A stretch of DNA of 64,000 bases from Qipengyuania pelagi (lineage in GTDB: Bacteria; Pseudomonadota; Alphaproteobacteria; Sphingomonadales; Sphingomonadaceae), in assembly GCF_009827295.1 (NCBI RefSeq), contig NZ_WTYD01000003.1, positions 1-64,000 on the forward strand, read 5' to 3'. Every line of letters begins with the position of its first letter. Within the stretch, counting starts at the first letter, position 1. The notes under the pieces are model-generated. The model was not told the DNA's origin. It ran no database searches and was given only the letters and a program-made list of their open reading frames with translations. Positions 7,239-17,278 of this stretch are shown in pieces. The position numbers and the translations under genes were made by a program.

Positions 7239-8711
7239 TCACAAACCTTGCAGTTTCTTGGCCCGGCGGCGTTGGGCGCTGGATCCGATGCCGATCGCCT
7301 CGCGATATTTGGCGACCGTCCGCCGCGCGAGATCGAAGCCTTCGGCGTTCAGCAGATCGACCAGTTTCTGGTCCGAATGGACCTTCTTCGAATCTTCCGA
7401 ATCGATGAGCGCCTTGATGCGGGCCTTGATCGCTTCGGAACTCGCGCCTTCCCCGTCGGCCGCGCCGACGCCGCTCGAAAAGAAATATTTCAGCTCGAAC
7501 GTACCGCGCGGACAGGACAGGTATTTGTTGCTCGTCACCCGGCTGACGGTGCTTTCGTGCATGGCGATGCTTTCGGCCACCTCGCGCAAGGTCAGCGGCT
7601 TCATCGCGGAAACGCCCTGACGGAAGAATCCGTCCTGGCGTTTGACGATATCGGCGGCGGTCTTGAGGATGGTCTTCTGCCGCTGGTCGAGTGCGCGGAT
7701 CAGCCAGTCGGCCTCGCTCAGCTGCTCGTTGAGCCAGGACAGTGCCTTCTTGTCGCGCGCGCCGCCCTTCAGTTCGACATAGTATTCGCGGTTCACGACG
7801 AGGCGGGGCAGGCTCGCTTCGTTGATGCGGATCGTCCAGCCGCCCGTGCCGTCCGGCGCGACCAGCACGTCCGGCACGATCCCGGTTTCGGTGGTGCCGC
7901 CGAAGCGCAGGCCCGGCTTGGGATCGTATTCGCGCAACTCGCCGAGCATGTCGGCGAAATCCTCGTCATCGACCTGGCAGAGCCGTTTCAGCCGCGCGAC
8001 CTCGCCCTGTGCGACCAGTTCGAGATTGTCGATCAGGCGCGCCATGCACGGATCGTAGCGGTCCGCCTCGCGCGCCTGGAGGGCGAGACATTCGGCGAGA
8101 TCGCGCGCGCCGACGCCCGTCGGGTCGAGCCGCTGGACGAGATCCAGCCCGCGCTCCACCTCCGCCAGCGGCACGCCGAGATCCTCCGCGATCTCGCGCA
8201 GATCGGTGACGAGATAGCCCGCCTCGTCCAACTCGCCGACCAGCCTGAGGGCGATCAGCGCTTCGCGGGCGTCGCGCGCTTCGCCGCCGATCTGCGCTTC
8301 GAGATGTTCGGTCAGGCTCGGCCCGTCGGACGAGCGGTTTTCGAGATCGGGCACGCCGTCCTCGCCCAGCGCTCCCCCGCCGGACCCGGCCTTGCCCCAG
8401 TCGCCGATATCGGCGGGACCGGCTTCGGGATCGACCGCATGGCTCTCGATATCGAGCGCTTCGGACCCGTCGGGGCCGGGATCGCTCTCATGCTCGGAGG
8501 GTGCGGCCCCTTCATCCCCCCCACTCTGGTCGGCACCCTTCTCGTGGCGAACCTCGCCGATATCGAGCAGCGGGTTCGATTCCAGCGCCTCGCCGACAAA
8601 GGCTTCTATTTCGAGATTGGACAGCGCCAGCAGCTTGATCGCCTGCTGCAATTGCGGCGTCATCACCAGCGACTGGGTCTGCCTGAGATCGAGGCGGGGG
8701 CTCAACGCCAT
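7239..8711 (-). CDS. rpoN: RNA polymerase sigma-54 factor
   Basis: Sigma-54 directs RNA polymerase to -24/-12 promoters that need an enhancer-binding ATPase. The 490-aa protein starts with the activator-interacting region I (LRQTQSLVMTPQLQQAIKLL), has an acidic linker (about 80-130), then the core-binding domain, and ends with the DNA-binding domain whose RpoN box reads ARRTVAKYREAIGI. It starts 21 bp after the lptB stop. The lptB-rpoN order is widely conserved in Proteobacteria. The C-terminus runs slightly beyond the RpoN box with a basic tail (QRRRAKK). Confidence 0.96.
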   Translation of the reverse strand: MALSPRLDLRQTQSLVMTPQLQQAIKLLALSNLEIEAFVGEALESNPLLDIGEVRHEKGADQSGGDEGAAPSEHESDPGPDGSEALDIESHAVDPEAGPADIGDWGKAGSGGGALGEDGVPDLENRSSDGPSLTEHLEAQIGGEARDAREALIALRLVGELDEAGYLVTDLREIAEDLGVPLAEVERGLDLVQRLDPTGVGARDLAECLALQAREADRYDPCMARLIDNLELVAQGEVARLKRLCQVDDEDFADMLGELREYDPKPGLRFGGTTETGIVPDVLVAPDGTGGWTIRINEASLPRLVVNREYYVELKGGARDKKALSWLNEQLSEADWLIRALDQRQKTILKTAADIVKRQDGFFRQGVSAMKPLTLREVAESIAMHESTVSRVTSNKYLSCPRGTFELKYFFSSGVGAADGEGASSEAIKARIKALIDSEDSKKVHSDQKLVDLLNAEGFDLARRTVAKYREAIGIGSSAQRRRAKKLQGL

Positions 8712-8732
8712 GGGATTATCCGGTCGGCGGGA

Positions 8733-9536
8733 TCACAGCGTGAAATTCTCGCCCAGATAGAGCCGCTTGACGTTCTCATCCGCGACCAGGTCCTGCGGCG
8801 TGCCCGCGAACAGGACCTGGCCGCCATAGATGATGCAGGCGCGATCCACGATCTCCAGCGTCTCGCGCACATTGTGATCGGTGATGAGGACGCCGATACC
8901 GCGCGTCTTCAGATCCTTCACGAGGTCGCGGATGTCGCTGATCGACAGCGGGTCGATCCCGGCGAAGGGTTCGTCGAGCAGCATGATCGACGGTTTGGCC
9001 GCCAGCGCGCGAGCGATTTCCGCGCGCCGCCGTTCCCCGCCCGACAGCGCCATGGCGGGGCTGGTCCTGAGGCGCGTGAGGCCGAATTCGTCGAGCAGCC
9101 GGTCCAGTTCCGCCGCGCGCGTCGCCGGATCGGGCTCGACCATTTCGAGGACGCAGCGGATGTTCTGTTCCACTGTCATCCCGCGAAAGATACTGGTTTC
9201 CTGCGGCAGATAGCCGAGACCCAGGATCGCGCGGCGATACATGGGCAGCTTGGTCACATCCTCCCCATCCATCAGGATGCGGCCCGCATCGGGGCGGACG
9301 AGGCCCATGATCGAATAGAAGCAGGTGGTCTTGCCCGCGCCGTTGGGGCCGAGCAGGCCGAGCACCTCGCCCTTGCCGACGGTGAGCGAAATGTCGCTCA
9401 GCACGCTGCGCTTGTCGTAGCTCTTGGCGATCGAGATGACCTCTAGCCCGCCTTGCGGGATCGGCGGGGCGGCATCGGCCACGGCCTCTTCGGCCAGTTC
9501 CTCGCGTTGCAAATCGCTTGCTGCACTGTCGCTCAT
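8733..9536 (-). CDS. lptB: LPS export ABC transporter ATP-binding protein LptB
   Basis: LptB powers extraction of lipopolysaccharide from the inner membrane together with LptF/G. The 267-aa protein has Walker A GPNGAGKTT, the Q-loop in LGYLPQETSIFRGM, the ABC signature LSGGERRR and Walker B SIMLLDEPFAGIDP, followed by the LptB-typical ITDHNVRETL. The start at ATG 9536 leaves an extra 30-residue acidic N-terminus compared with shorter LptB proteins; longer readings upstream are shadow sequence. The lptA and lptC genes usually next to it are not immediately upstream. Confidence 0.95.
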   Translation of the reverse strand: MSDSAASDLQREELAEEAVADAAPPIPQGGLEVISIAKSYDKRSVLSDISLTVGKGEVLGLLGPNGAGKTTCFYSIMGLVRPDAGRILMDGEDVTKLPMYRRAILGLGYLPQETSIFRGMTVEQNIRCVLEMVEPDPATRAAELDRLLDEFGLTRLRTSPAMALSGGERRRAEIARALAAKPSIMLLDEPFAGIDPLSISDIRDLVKDLKTRGIGVLITDHNVRETLEIVDRACIIYGGQVLFAGTPQDLVADENVKRLYLGENFTL

Positions 9537-9743
9537 GCGTTTCGCCTTAGATGCACAGGGCACGACTGAAAACCCCGCCGGTCCGATCTGAAGGGCATTT
9601 GGCAGGAAACCTGCATGGGTGTTTCGGAAGAATGAGCGGGCAATTTCCTGTCCGGCGAATACGGCGAAAAGGGCGTAAACTTGCCATTCCCCTTTGTTTC
9701 TGAAATATTTCGAGTCGGGACAGAGGATGAAGGGGAGAGCGCT

Positions 9744-10124
9744 ATGGGTAAGGCGATCGACGACAGGGCCTATCGCCACGCGAATGCGGTGGCGCATCGG
9801 CCGAGGGCGAAGGACTGGCGCAAGAGCATGAGCGACAATGTCGCGCTCGCGCTGATCGTCTACACCGCGCTGCAGATTTTCGTGACCACCAAGGCGTTGA
9901 GCGAGGGAATGCCCTCGATCCTGCCCTACCTCCTGCTGGTGCTGCTGGTGGGGGCGATCATTCCCGCCTGCCGCTGGTTCGAGAAGCGCTGGAAGGATCT
10001 CGACGACGCTCACGCCGCCGATCCGGCCCTGACAGGCGATTTCCGCCGCGATCAGGCGATGCTGTGGTCGCTCGCGATCGGCCTTCCCTTCGCGATAACA
10101 TACGGGTTCAAGGCGATCGTCTGA
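9744..10124 (+). CDS. Small integral membrane protein of unknown function
   Basis: The ATG at 9744 follows a good Shine-Dalgarno (AAGGGGAGAG) and gives 126 aa. Three hydrophobic segments are visible, at about residues 30-48, 56-75 and 105-122, separated by charged loops including CRWFEKRWKDLDDAHAADP. I do not recognise the family. It is divergent from lptB and lies 76 bp upstream of pmbA on the same strand, so it may be independent. Codon use matches its neighbours, which supports a real gene. Confidence 0.65.
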   Translation: MGKAIDDRAYRHANAVAHRPRAKDWRKSMSDNVALALIVYTALQIFVTTKALSEGMPSILPYLLLVLLVGAIIPACRWFEKRWKDLDDAHAADPALTGDFRRDQAMLWSLAIGLPFAITYGFKAIV

Positions 10125-10200
10125 CCACAGGGGCGCGGTTGCGCCGTCGGTTCCACCACCCTAACCGGACCCTATTGGCGTGGTCCGGAGTTGAGCGTGC

Positions 10201-11547
10201 ATGATCGATAGCGATACGGCGCTGAGCCGCTGCGAGGACCTGATCGCGATGGCGCGCCGGATGGGCGCCGACGCAGCCGATGCCGTCATGCGCGCCGATG
10301 CGTCCGAAGGGGTCGAGATACGGCTGGGCAAGCTGGAATCGGTCGATCGGTCGGAAAGCGAATCGATCGGGTTGCGGGTTTTTATGGGCCAGCGATCCGC
10401 CTCTATCCATACCAGCGATTTCAGCCCCGAGGCCTTCGAGGCCCTGGCGGAACGTGCCCTCGCAATGGCGAGGATCGCACCGGAGGACCCCTATGCCGGT
10501 CTCGCGCCGCAGGACCGTCTGTTCTCCGGCGAAATGCCCGATCTCGACCTTTTCGACGCGCGCGAATGTCCTCCCGAACAGCTGCGCGAGCGCGCGCTGG
10601 AGGCGGAGGATGCGGCGCGTTCCGTCCCCGGCGTCACCAATTCCAATGGCGGCGGTGCGAGCCGTTCGCACAGCGTCGTCGCTCTCGCGACATCGACTGG
10701 GTTCGCGCGGGGGTACGAGGGGAGCGGCCATGCGATCTCGGCCAGTGTCGTCGCGGGCGAGGGCGGACGGATGCAGACCGACAGCCATTTCAGAAGCGCG
10801 CGCCATGCGGCGGACCTGCCCGATCCCACCGAGATCGGAGCCGAAGCGGGCCGACGCGCGGTGGCGCGGCTCGATCCGGGCACGGTCAGGAGCGGCAGGA
10901 TACCGGTCGTCTTCGACCCGCGCGTCGGTGGCAGCCTGGTCGGCCACATCCTCTCCGCGATGAGCGGGTCCGCAGTGGCGCGCAAGGCGAGCTTCCTGAT
11001 CGGCCATGAAGACGAGGAGCTGTTCGCGCCCGCAATTCGCATCCTAGAAGATCCGCTGCTTGTACGCGGACCACGCTCTCGCCCCTTCGATGGGGAGGGG
11101 CTGGAATGCACCCCGCGCGCGCTGGTCGAGAACGGGCGCATCTTCGGCTGGATGACGAACCGCGCGTCCGCCCGGCAGCTCGATCGCCCCATGACCGGCC
11201 ATGCCGCGCGTGGCGGCGGCGGCGCTCCCGGCGTCTCGCCGAGCAATGTCTATATGGAAGCGGGCGCCGTGAGCCCCGCCGATCTGATGGCCGATATTTC
11301 GGAAGGGCTCTACGTCACCCATCTGTTCGGACAGGGCGTCAATCTCGTCACCGGCGATTACAGCCGCGGCGCGTCGGGCTTTCGCATCGTGAACGGCGAA
11401 ATCGCCGGGCCGGTGGCCGAAATCACCGTCGCGGGCAATCTGCTCGACATGATCCGCGCGCTCGTCCCGGCGGATGATCTGGAGCGTTTCCGGGCGCTGG
11501 ACGTACCCACGGTCAGGGTCGACGGCATGACCGTGGCCGGATCGTGA
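10201..11547 (+). CDS. pmbA: TldE/PmbA-family metalloprotease subunit
   Basis: PmbA (TldE) pairs with TldD to form a heterodimeric protease that processes modified peptides and antitoxins in E. coli. The 448-aa length is typical. Visible family features are the N-terminal segment with SESESIGLRVF, the central SSNSNGGGAS-like motif region (VTNSNGGGASRSHS), and the C-terminal glycine-rich VTGDYSRGASGF followed by VAEITVAGNL. The TldD metal motif HExxxH is absent, as expected for the E subunit. The stop overlaps a GTG of the next frame (GTGA), and the mechanosensitive channel gene follows directly, suggesting an operon. Confidence 0.93.
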   Translation: MIDSDTALSRCEDLIAMARRMGADAADAVMRADASEGVEIRLGKLESVDRSESESIGLRVFMGQRSASIHTSDFSPEAFEALAERALAMARIAPEDPYAGLAPQDRLFSGEMPDLDLFDARECPPEQLRERALEAEDAARSVPGVTNSNGGGASRSHSVVALATSTGFARGYEGSGHAISASVVAGEGGRMQTDSHFRSARHAADLPDPTEIGAEAGRRAVARLDPGTVRSGRIPVVFDPRVGGSLVGHILSAMSGSAVARKASFLIGHEDEELFAPAIRILEDPLLVRGPRSRPFDGEGLECTPRALVENGRIFGWMTNRASARQLDRPMTGHAARGGGGAPGVSPSNVYMEAGAVSPADLMADISEGLYVTHLFGQGVNLVTGDYSRGASGFRIVNGEIAGPVAEITVAGNLLDMIRALVPADDLERFRALDVPTVRVDGMTVAGS

Positions 11548-11558
11548 GGAGAATGGCG

Positions 11559-12965
11559 ATGAAGCGCGGCATATTCACTCTGCTGGCGGCGATATCTGCC
11601 GCTCTCGCCTGCGCTCCCGTGGCCGCCATGCTGCCCGCTGCGCCCGAGACCCCGCAAGAGACCGCGAGCCCGACGCCCCAGCAGACCATCGACGATACCC
11701 AGGAAGCGGGTTCGGACGCGCGCATCGCCGATCGCATTCGCGGCATTTTCGGCGAACTGCCCGCCTTCGCGAATGTCACGGTCGAGGTGCAGCAGGGCGT
11801 GGTCTCGCTTCAGGGCACGGTTCCCACGCAGGACGACGTCGCGCGCGCCGAGACCATTGTCGGACGGATCGCGGGCGTGGTCACTGTCGAGAATGCGATC
11901 GAGCGCGACGTGTCGGTCGGCAGCGCGGGCGGGCTCGGCAATCTTCAGAGCCAGATCGACGATTTTCTGGCCCTGCTGCCGCTAATGGGGCTTGCGATCG
12001 TCGTCGCGCTGGTCATCGGCGGGATCGGCTATCTCATCGCCGGGCTGACCGGGGTCTGGCACCGGCTCGCGCCCAATTCCTTCCTTGCCGAACTGATCGC
12101 TTCGGCCATCCGCTTCGCCTTCGTGGTGGGCGGCGTGGTCGTGGCACTCGACATGATCGGGGCGAGCGCCCTGTTGGGCGCGGTGCTGGGCGGGGCGGGC
12201 GTGATCGGCATCGCGCTGGGCTTCGCGATGCGCGACACGATCGAGAACTACGTCGCCTCGCTGATGTTGAGCCTGCGCCAGCCGTTTCGCGCCAATGATC
12301 TGGTCTTGATCGACGATCTCGAGGGGAGGGTTATCCGCCTCACCAGCCGCGCGACGATCCTGATGACTTTGGAAGGCAATCACTTGCGCATTCCCAATGC
12401 GCAGGTGTTCAAGGCGGTGATCACCAATTTCACCACCAATCCCCAGCGCCGCTTCCAATTCGACCTCGGCGTCGATGCGGACGACGATGCGCAGGCGGCG
12501 CGCAAATTGGGGCGGGAGACTCTGGGTGCCCTCGACTTCGTGCTCGACGATCCGCCCGCCGAGGCGCGCATCATCGAGGTCGGCGATTCCAATGTCGTGA
12601 TCCGCTTCCTCGCCTGGATCGACCAGCGCGAGGCGGATTGGTGGAAGGCGCAGAGCCGAGCGATTCCCGCGGTGAAGACGGCGCTGGAAGAGGCGGGCTT
12701 CGGCCTCCCCGAACCGATCTACCGCCTGCGCTTCGACCCGCGCAGCGCCTCGCTACCCTTCGAGAATATCGCCGAACGAGAAGGTGAAGCGCCAGCCGAG
12801 GCGTCCGCTCCCGAACCCAGGCGCGTGCGCCAGATCACCGTCACCGAAGCGGACGAGGATGTGCGCCCGGTGAGCGAGATTTCGGAAATGGTTGAAGAGG
12901 AACGCCGGGCGGGCGGCAGCGGGCAGGAAAAGGACCTGCTCGACCACTCGCGCCCGGTGGAATGA
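11559..12965 (+). CDS. Mechanosensitive ion channel (MscS family) with N-terminal BON domain
   Basis: From ATG 11559 (GAGGAG seven bases upstream) the 468-aa product begins with a signal peptide (KRGIFTLLAAISAALA). A periplasmic BON domain follows (about 45-115, with VQQGVVSLQGTV and IAGVVTVENAI). Three membrane helices (about 130-225) lead to the MscS pore and vestibule: GIALGFAMRDTIENYVAS, then IRLTSRATILMT and RIPNAQVFKAVITNF. The C-terminal 70 residues are acidic and disordered. BON-MscS fusions occur in Proteobacteria and may couple envelope state to gating. Starts at 11544 and 11553 are possible but poorly spaced from the ribosome-binding site. It follows pmbA without a gap and is convergent with ppa. 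Confidence 0.9.
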   Translation: MKRGIFTLLAAISAALACAPVAAMLPAAPETPQETASPTPQQTIDDTQEAGSDARIADRIRGIFGELPAFANVTVEVQQGVVSLQGTVPTQDDVARAETIVGRIAGVVTVENAIERDVSVGSAGGLGNLQSQIDDFLALLPLMGLAIVVALVIGGIGYLIAGLTGVWHRLAPNSFLAELIASAIRFAFVVGGVVVALDMIGASALLGAVLGGAGVIGIALGFAMRDTIENYVASLMLSLRQPFRANDLVLIDDLEGRVIRLTSRATILMTLEGNHLRIPNAQVFKAVITNFTTNPQRRFQFDLGVDADDDAQAARKLGRETLGALDFVLDDPPAEARIIEVGDSNVVIRFLAWIDQREADWWKAQSRAIPAVKTALEEAGFGLPEPIYRLRFDPRSASLPFENIAEREGEAPAEASAPEPRRVRQITVTEADEDVRPVSEISEMVEEERRAGGSGQEKDLLDHSRPVE

Positions 12966-12975
12966 CCCTCGGGGC

Positions 12976-13512
12976 CTAGCCCTTCGCCTGCTTCTCGCGC
13001 TCGATCGATTCGAGGATGATGCGCTTGGCTTCCGCCGCATCGCCCCAATTGCCGATCCGCACCCACTTCTCCTTCTCGAGATCCTTGTAGTGGGTGAAGA
13101 AGTGTTCGATCTGCGCGAAGATGATGCTCGGCAGATCCTTGGTTTCGGCGACATCCGAATAATAGGGGAAGGTCGTGTCGATCGGCACGCAGACCAGCTT
13201 TTCATCGCCGCCATGCTCGTCTTCGAGATTGAGCACGCCGATCGGGCGGGCGCGCACCACGCAGCCCGGAATGAAGGGGCTGCGGCTGATAACCAGAGCG
13301 TCGAGCGGGTCGCCATCGGGCGACAGGGTATGCGGCACGAAGCCGTAATTGGCCGGATAGCGCATCGGCGTGTGGAGGATGCGGTCGACGAACAGCGCGC
13401 CGCTTTCCTTGTCGAATTCATACTTCACCGGCTCGCCCCCGGTGGGGACTTCGATGATGACGTTGAGGCTTTCGGGCGGATTGTCGCCGGTCGGGATCAG
13501 GTCGATGCGCAT
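12976..13512 (-). CDS. ppa: Inorganic pyrophosphatase (family I)
   Basis: This soluble enzyme hydrolyses pyrophosphate to phosphate and draws biosynthetic reactions forward. The 178-aa protein has the substrate-binding KYEFDKESG and YPANYGFVPHT motifs and the metal-binding signature DGDPLDALV with its three aspartates. ATG 13512 gives the usual start MRIDLIPTG. It is convergent with the channel gene (10 bp between stops) and divergent from hisS. Confidence 0.97.
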   Translation of the reverse strand: MRIDLIPTGDNPPESLNVIIEVPTGGEPVKYEFDKESGALFVDRILHTPMRYPANYGFVPHTLSPDGDPLDALVISRSPFIPGCVVRARPIGVLNLEDEHGGDEKLVCVPIDTTFPYYSDVAETKDLPSIIFAQIEHFFTHYKDLEKEKWVRIGNWGDAAEAKRIILESIEREKQAKG

Positions 13513-13702
13513 GGGTTTGCCGATACCTTTTGAATGGGGGCGCTTGCCGGGCCGGTTCGCGCGAGAGGTCGCGCGCGCCCATACGGCGTGACCCGTGCGG
13601 CTGCAAGCCACCCGGACCCTTTGCGGGTCCTCGTCAAAGGCCTGCCCTCTGTCCTCGCGCTGCGCCTTTTCCGCGTGTCGCGAACGCGCTAGGGGCGCGG
13701 GC

Positions 13703-14992
13703 ATGAGCAAATCTTCCCAGAAAACCCCGCAGGCCATCCGCGGGACGCAGGACATTTTCGGCCCCGATGCCGACGCTTTCGCCTTCGTGGTCGAAACCTT
13801 CGAGCGCGTGCGCAAGCTCTATCGCTTCCGCCGGGTCGAGATGCCGGTGTTCGAAAAGACCGAAGTGTTCGCCCGCTCCATCGGCGAGACGACCGATATC
13901 GTCTCGAAGGAGATGTACACGTTCGAGGATCGCGGCGGCGATTCGCTGACGCTGCGCCCCGAATTCACCGCCGGGATCGCGCGCGCCTTCCTGACGAATG
14001 GCTGGCAGCAGCACGCGCCGGTCAAGCTGACGACCCACGGGCCGATCTTCCGCTACGAACGCCCGCAAAAGGGCCGCTATCGCCAGTTCCACCAGATCGA
14101 CGCGGAGATCGTCGGGGCCGCAGAGCCTCAGGCTGATGTCGAGCTGCTCGCGATGGCGGACCAGCTGCTGAAGGAACTCGGGATCAAGGGCGTCACGCTG
14201 CATTTGAACACGCTCGGCGATGCCGACACGCGCGAGGCCTGGCGGAATGCGCTGGTCGAGCATTTCCGCAGCGTTAGGGACGAACTCAGCGAGGAATCGC
14301 AGGAGCGGTTGGGGAAGAACCCGCTGCGTATCCTCGACAGTAAAGATCGCAGGGACCAGAAATTCGTCGCCGATGCGCCGAAGATCGATGCGTTTCTGTC
14401 CGACGAGGCGCGCGCCTTCTTCGACGCGGTGACCAGCGGCCTCGATGCGGCGGGCGTCAAATGGCAGCGCGCCGAAAGCCTCGTGCGTGGCCTCGATTAT
14501 TACCGCCACACCGCCTTCGAATTCATCCCTGACGAGGGATCGGACGCCGCCTCGAAACTGGGCAGCCAGAGCACGGTGCTGGGCGGCGGGCGCTATGACG
14601 GGTTGATGGAATCGCTCGGCGGCGCCGAGACTCCGGCGGTCGGATGGGCGGCGGGGATCGAGCGGCTGGCGATGTTGGTTGGCGAGAGAGATAGGAAAGA
14701 GGCGCTGGTAAGTTTCGTAGTCGAAGACGATCGCATGATCTCGACTGCCCAGTCCCTCCTAGCATCTTTCAGAGCCGATGGGTTTGCGTCGGAGATTTTT
14801 GCGAGCGGGTCGCCGCGCAAGCGTTATGACAAGGCAATGAAGCTGTCTCCCAGCCTGGTGGTTACGCTCAATATCGTCGATGGTGTCGAAGACGTTGGTA
14901 TGAAAGCTGTAGATGAGACCGGAGATCGAATTCTCGGTGAGATAAGAGACAGTCTCTTGAAGAACATAAATGAGGCGTCACCCCGGACTTGA
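13703..14992 (+). CDS. hisS: Histidine-tRNA ligase
   Basis: HisS charges tRNA-His. The 429-aa protein from ATG 13703 shows class II motif 2 ([19 protein letters not shown]), the histidine-binding signature [15 protein letters not shown] and motif 3 ([10 protein letters not shown]), followed by an anticodon-binding domain. The last residues (ASPRT) and the stop codon are encoded by a palindromic repeat that begins at about 14976, so the native C-terminus appears to have been replaced or extended by a few residues. The release-factor gene follows. Longer starts to the left are shadow sequence. Confidence 0.96.
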   Translation: MSKSSQKTPQAIRGTQDIFGPDADAFAFVVETFERVRKLYRFRRVEMPVFEKTEVFARSIGETTDIVSKEMYTFEDRGGDSLTLRPEFTAGIARAFLTNGWQQHAPVKLTTHGPIFRYERPQKGRYRQFHQIDAEIVGAAEPQADVELLAMADQLLKELGIKGVTLHLNTLGDADTREAWRNALVEHFRSVRDELSEESQERLGKNPLRILDSKDRRDQKFVADAPKIDAFLSDEARAFFDAVTSGLDAAGVKWQRAESLVRGLDYYRHTAFEFIPDEGSDAASKLGSQSTVLGGGRYDGLMESLGGAETPAVGWAAGIERLAMLVGERDRKEALVSFVVEDDRMISTAQSLLASFRADGFASEIFASGSPRKRYDKAMKLSPSLVVTLNIVDGVEDVGMKAVDETGDRILGEIRDSLLKNINEASPRT

Positions 14993-15061
14993 TCCGGGGT
15001 CCAGCTTCCTTTCCCGCTGCACCGCGCGTAAGCCCGATCCCGGCTCAAGGCCGGGATGACG
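14976..15061. repeat. Palindromic repeat element bridging the hisS end and prfA start
   Basis: The 86-bp element begins CGTCACCCCGG and ends CCGGGATGACG, an inverted repeat with one mismatch. It contains two hairpins: CCCCGGA-CTTGA-TCCGGGG (14981-14999) and CCCGGC-TCAAG-GCCGGG (15039-15055). The first encodes the final codons and TGA of hisS; the ATG at 15056 belongs to the right end. The sequence type resembles dispersed palindromes of alphaproteobacterial genomes, though no second copy of this class is seen in the window. Confidence 0.75.
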
Positions 15062-15076
15062 AATGAAGAGACCATC

Positions 15077-16144
15077 GTGACCATCCCCGCCGAACGCCTC
15101 GACCAGATTACCCATCGCTTCGCCGAGCTCGAGGCGCGCATGGCGTCGGGGACGCTCGAGGGCGACGCCTTCGTCCAGGCGAGCCGCGACTATGCCGAGC
15201 TGGAGCCGGTGGCCAAGATCGCGGCGCAAGTGAAGGCGATGCGCGCCGAAATGCCTGAACTGGAGGCCATGCTCGCCGATCCCGAGATGAAGGCGATGGC
15301 AGAAGAGGAGCTTGCCGCGATCCGCGCGAAGCTGCCCGAGGCCGAACGCCAGCTCGCCGTAGCCATGCTGCCGCGCGACAGCGCCGATGCGAAGCCCGCA
15401 ATGCTAGAAATCCGCGCCGGGACCGGGGGCGACGAGGCGGCGCTGTTCGCGGGCGATCTCTATCGGATGTACGAGCGCTACGCCGCCGAGCGCGGCTGGA
15501 AAGTCGAGCCGGTCAGCATGAGCGCATCGGAAGTAGGCGGCTTCAAGGAAATCGTCGCCAACGTGACCGGCACGGGCGTCTTCGCCAAGCTGAAATTCGA
15601 AAGCGGCGTCCACCGTGTCCAGCGCGTTCCCGAAACCGAGAGCGGCGGGCGCATCCATACCAGCGCCGCGACGGTCGCCGTCCTGCCCGAACCCGACGCG
15701 GTCGACGTCCAGATCGATCCGACCGAGCTGAAGATCGACACCTATCGCGCGTCCGGCGCGGGCGGGCAGCACGTCAACACCACGGACAGCGCGATCCGCA
15801 TCACGCATCTGCCGACCGGAACGGTCGTCACCTGCCAGGACGGGCGCAGCCAGCACAAGAACCGCGAAAAGGCCATGCAGGTTCTGCGCGCCCGCCTCTA
15901 CGAAGCGCAGCGCGAGGCGACGCAGGGCGCGGAAGCCGAAGCGCGCAAGGCCATGGTCGGATCGGGCGACCGATCGGAGCGCATCCGCACCTACAACTAC
16001 CCCCAAGGCCGCGTGACCGACCATCGCATCGGGCTGACGCTGCACAAGCTTCCCGAAATCGTCGCCGGGCCGGGTCTCGCTGAATTGATCGACGCGCTGA
16101 TCGCGGAAGACGAGGCGAAGCGGCTGGCGGCACTGGCGGAATAG
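15077..16144 (+). CDS. prfA: Peptide chain release factor 1
   Basis: RF1 terminates translation at UAA and UAG. The 355-aa protein (from GTG 15077) contains the codon-reading tripeptide region, the catalytic GGQ in SGAGGQHVN, and [12 protein letters not shown]. The upstream ATG 15056 would add seven residues, but it lies inside a palindromic repeat. GTG 15077 has GAAGAG eight bases upstream and gives the expected M-TIPAERL beginning, so I prefer it. prmC, which methylates the GGQ glutamine, follows after 5 bp, a classic pair. Confidence 0.95.
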   Translation: MTIPAERLDQITHRFAELEARMASGTLEGDAFVQASRDYAELEPVAKIAAQVKAMRAEMPELEAMLADPEMKAMAEEELAAIRAKLPEAERQLAVAMLPRDSADAKPAMLEIRAGTGGDEAALFAGDLYRMYERYAAERGWKVEPVSMSASEVGGFKEIVANVTGTGVFAKLKFESGVHRVQRVPETESGGRIHTSAATVAVLPEPDAVDVQIDPTELKIDTYRASGAGGQHVNTTDSAIRITHLPTGTVVTCQDGRSQHKNREKAMQVLRARLYEAQREATQGAEAEARKAMVGSGDRSERIRTYNYPQGRVTDHRIGLTLHKLPEIVAGPGLAELIDALIAEDEAKRLAALAE

Positions 16145-16149
16145 GACCC

Positions 16150-16995
16150 GTGAGTGCAACCGGGGGCGTGACCGTGGGCGGGGCACTGCGCGAAGCGGCC
16201 GAAAGGCTGGCGGTCGAGTGGGGCCGCTTCGACGCCGAGCTGCTGATGGCCCATGCCTTGGGTGTTTCGCGGTCGGACCTGTTGCTGCGCCATTTGCGTG
16301 ATCCGGTCCCCACCGCCTTCGCGCCGCTGCTGCAACGCCGTCTGGCACACGAGCCGGTCGCCTACATCCTCGGCGAGGCGGAATTTTACGGGCGGCGGTT
16401 CCGCGTCACCCCCGACACGCTGATCCCGCGCGGTGACAGCGAGACGCTGATCGAGGCCGCGCTCGCTATCAGGCCCGATGCGCGGCGCGTGCTCGATTGC
16501 GGGACCGGCACGGGCGCGTTGCTTCTGACCGTGCTGGCGGAAGGGGAGGCCGAGGGGGTGGGGGTGGACGCTAGCAAGGCCGCACTTCTCGTCGCGCAGG
16601 AAAATGCGCAGGCGCTGGGAGTGGCGGAGCGCGCGCACCTCTTGCGGCGCGACTGGACCCAGGCGGGGTGGGCGGACGATCTGGGCACGTTCGACCTGAT
16701 TCTCGCCAATCCGCCTTATGTCGAGGAGGGCGCACCGCTCGATCCCTCGGTGCGCGATCACGAGCCCCATTCTGCCCTCTTTTCGGGACCGGAGGGGTTA
16801 GACGATTACCGCATTCTGCTGCCGCAGATCGATGCGCTGCTGGAAGATGGCGGAGCGGCGGTATTCGAGATCGGGACTAGACAGGCCGATGCGGTCACTG
16901 CGCTGGCGGAGGCGGAGGGCTATTCGGCCACGCTCCGCCGCGATCTCGCCGGGCGCGCGCGGGCGCTGGTGATGACGCGGGGATTAAACCGATAA
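16150..16995 (+). CDS. prmC: Release factor glutamine N5-methyltransferase
   Basis: PrmC (HemK) methylates the glutamine of the GGQ motif in release factors. The 281-aa product has an N-terminal helical domain (about 1-80) with YILGEAEFYGRRF, the SAM-binding VLDCGTGTGALLLT and the catalytic NPPYVEEG. It starts at GTG 16150, five bases after the prfA stop, and a second GTG lies six codons in. The coupling with prfA supports co-expression of enzyme and substrate. Confidence 0.94.
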   Translation: MSATGGVTVGGALREAAERLAVEWGRFDAELLMAHALGVSRSDLLLRHLRDPVPTAFAPLLQRRLAHEPVAYILGEAEFYGRRFRVTPDTLIPRGDSETLIEAALAIRPDARRVLDCGTGTGALLLTVLAEGEAEGVGVDASKAALLVAQENAQALGVAERAHLLRRDWTQAGWADDLGTFDLILANPPYVEEGAPLDPSVRDHEPHSALFSGPEGLDDYRILLPQIDALLEDGGAAVFEIGTRQADAVTALAEAEGYSATLRRDLAGRARALVMTRGLNR

Positions 16996-17278
16996 GGGCT
17001 TGGCAAACCGGGCGGGAGGCACTACCCCTTGGGGCACAGGCCAACGGAGTGCGACGCGCTCGTCCCGCTGGCCCGGCTCCGACATATGCAGTTCTGGTGT
17101 GAAGCGCTTTGCTTCGCGGACCGTGCAGAAAGATCGGAAAATGCGGCCCGCGCCCAGGTCTCGCGACTGCCAGGTTTGCAATCTGGCAAGTCCTGCGATC
17201 GCGGTTTCGGCGCATGAGGGGTCACGCGGCTTAGAGTGGACACAGTCCGCGCCGCGCCATGAATGAGGACGTTATTCC

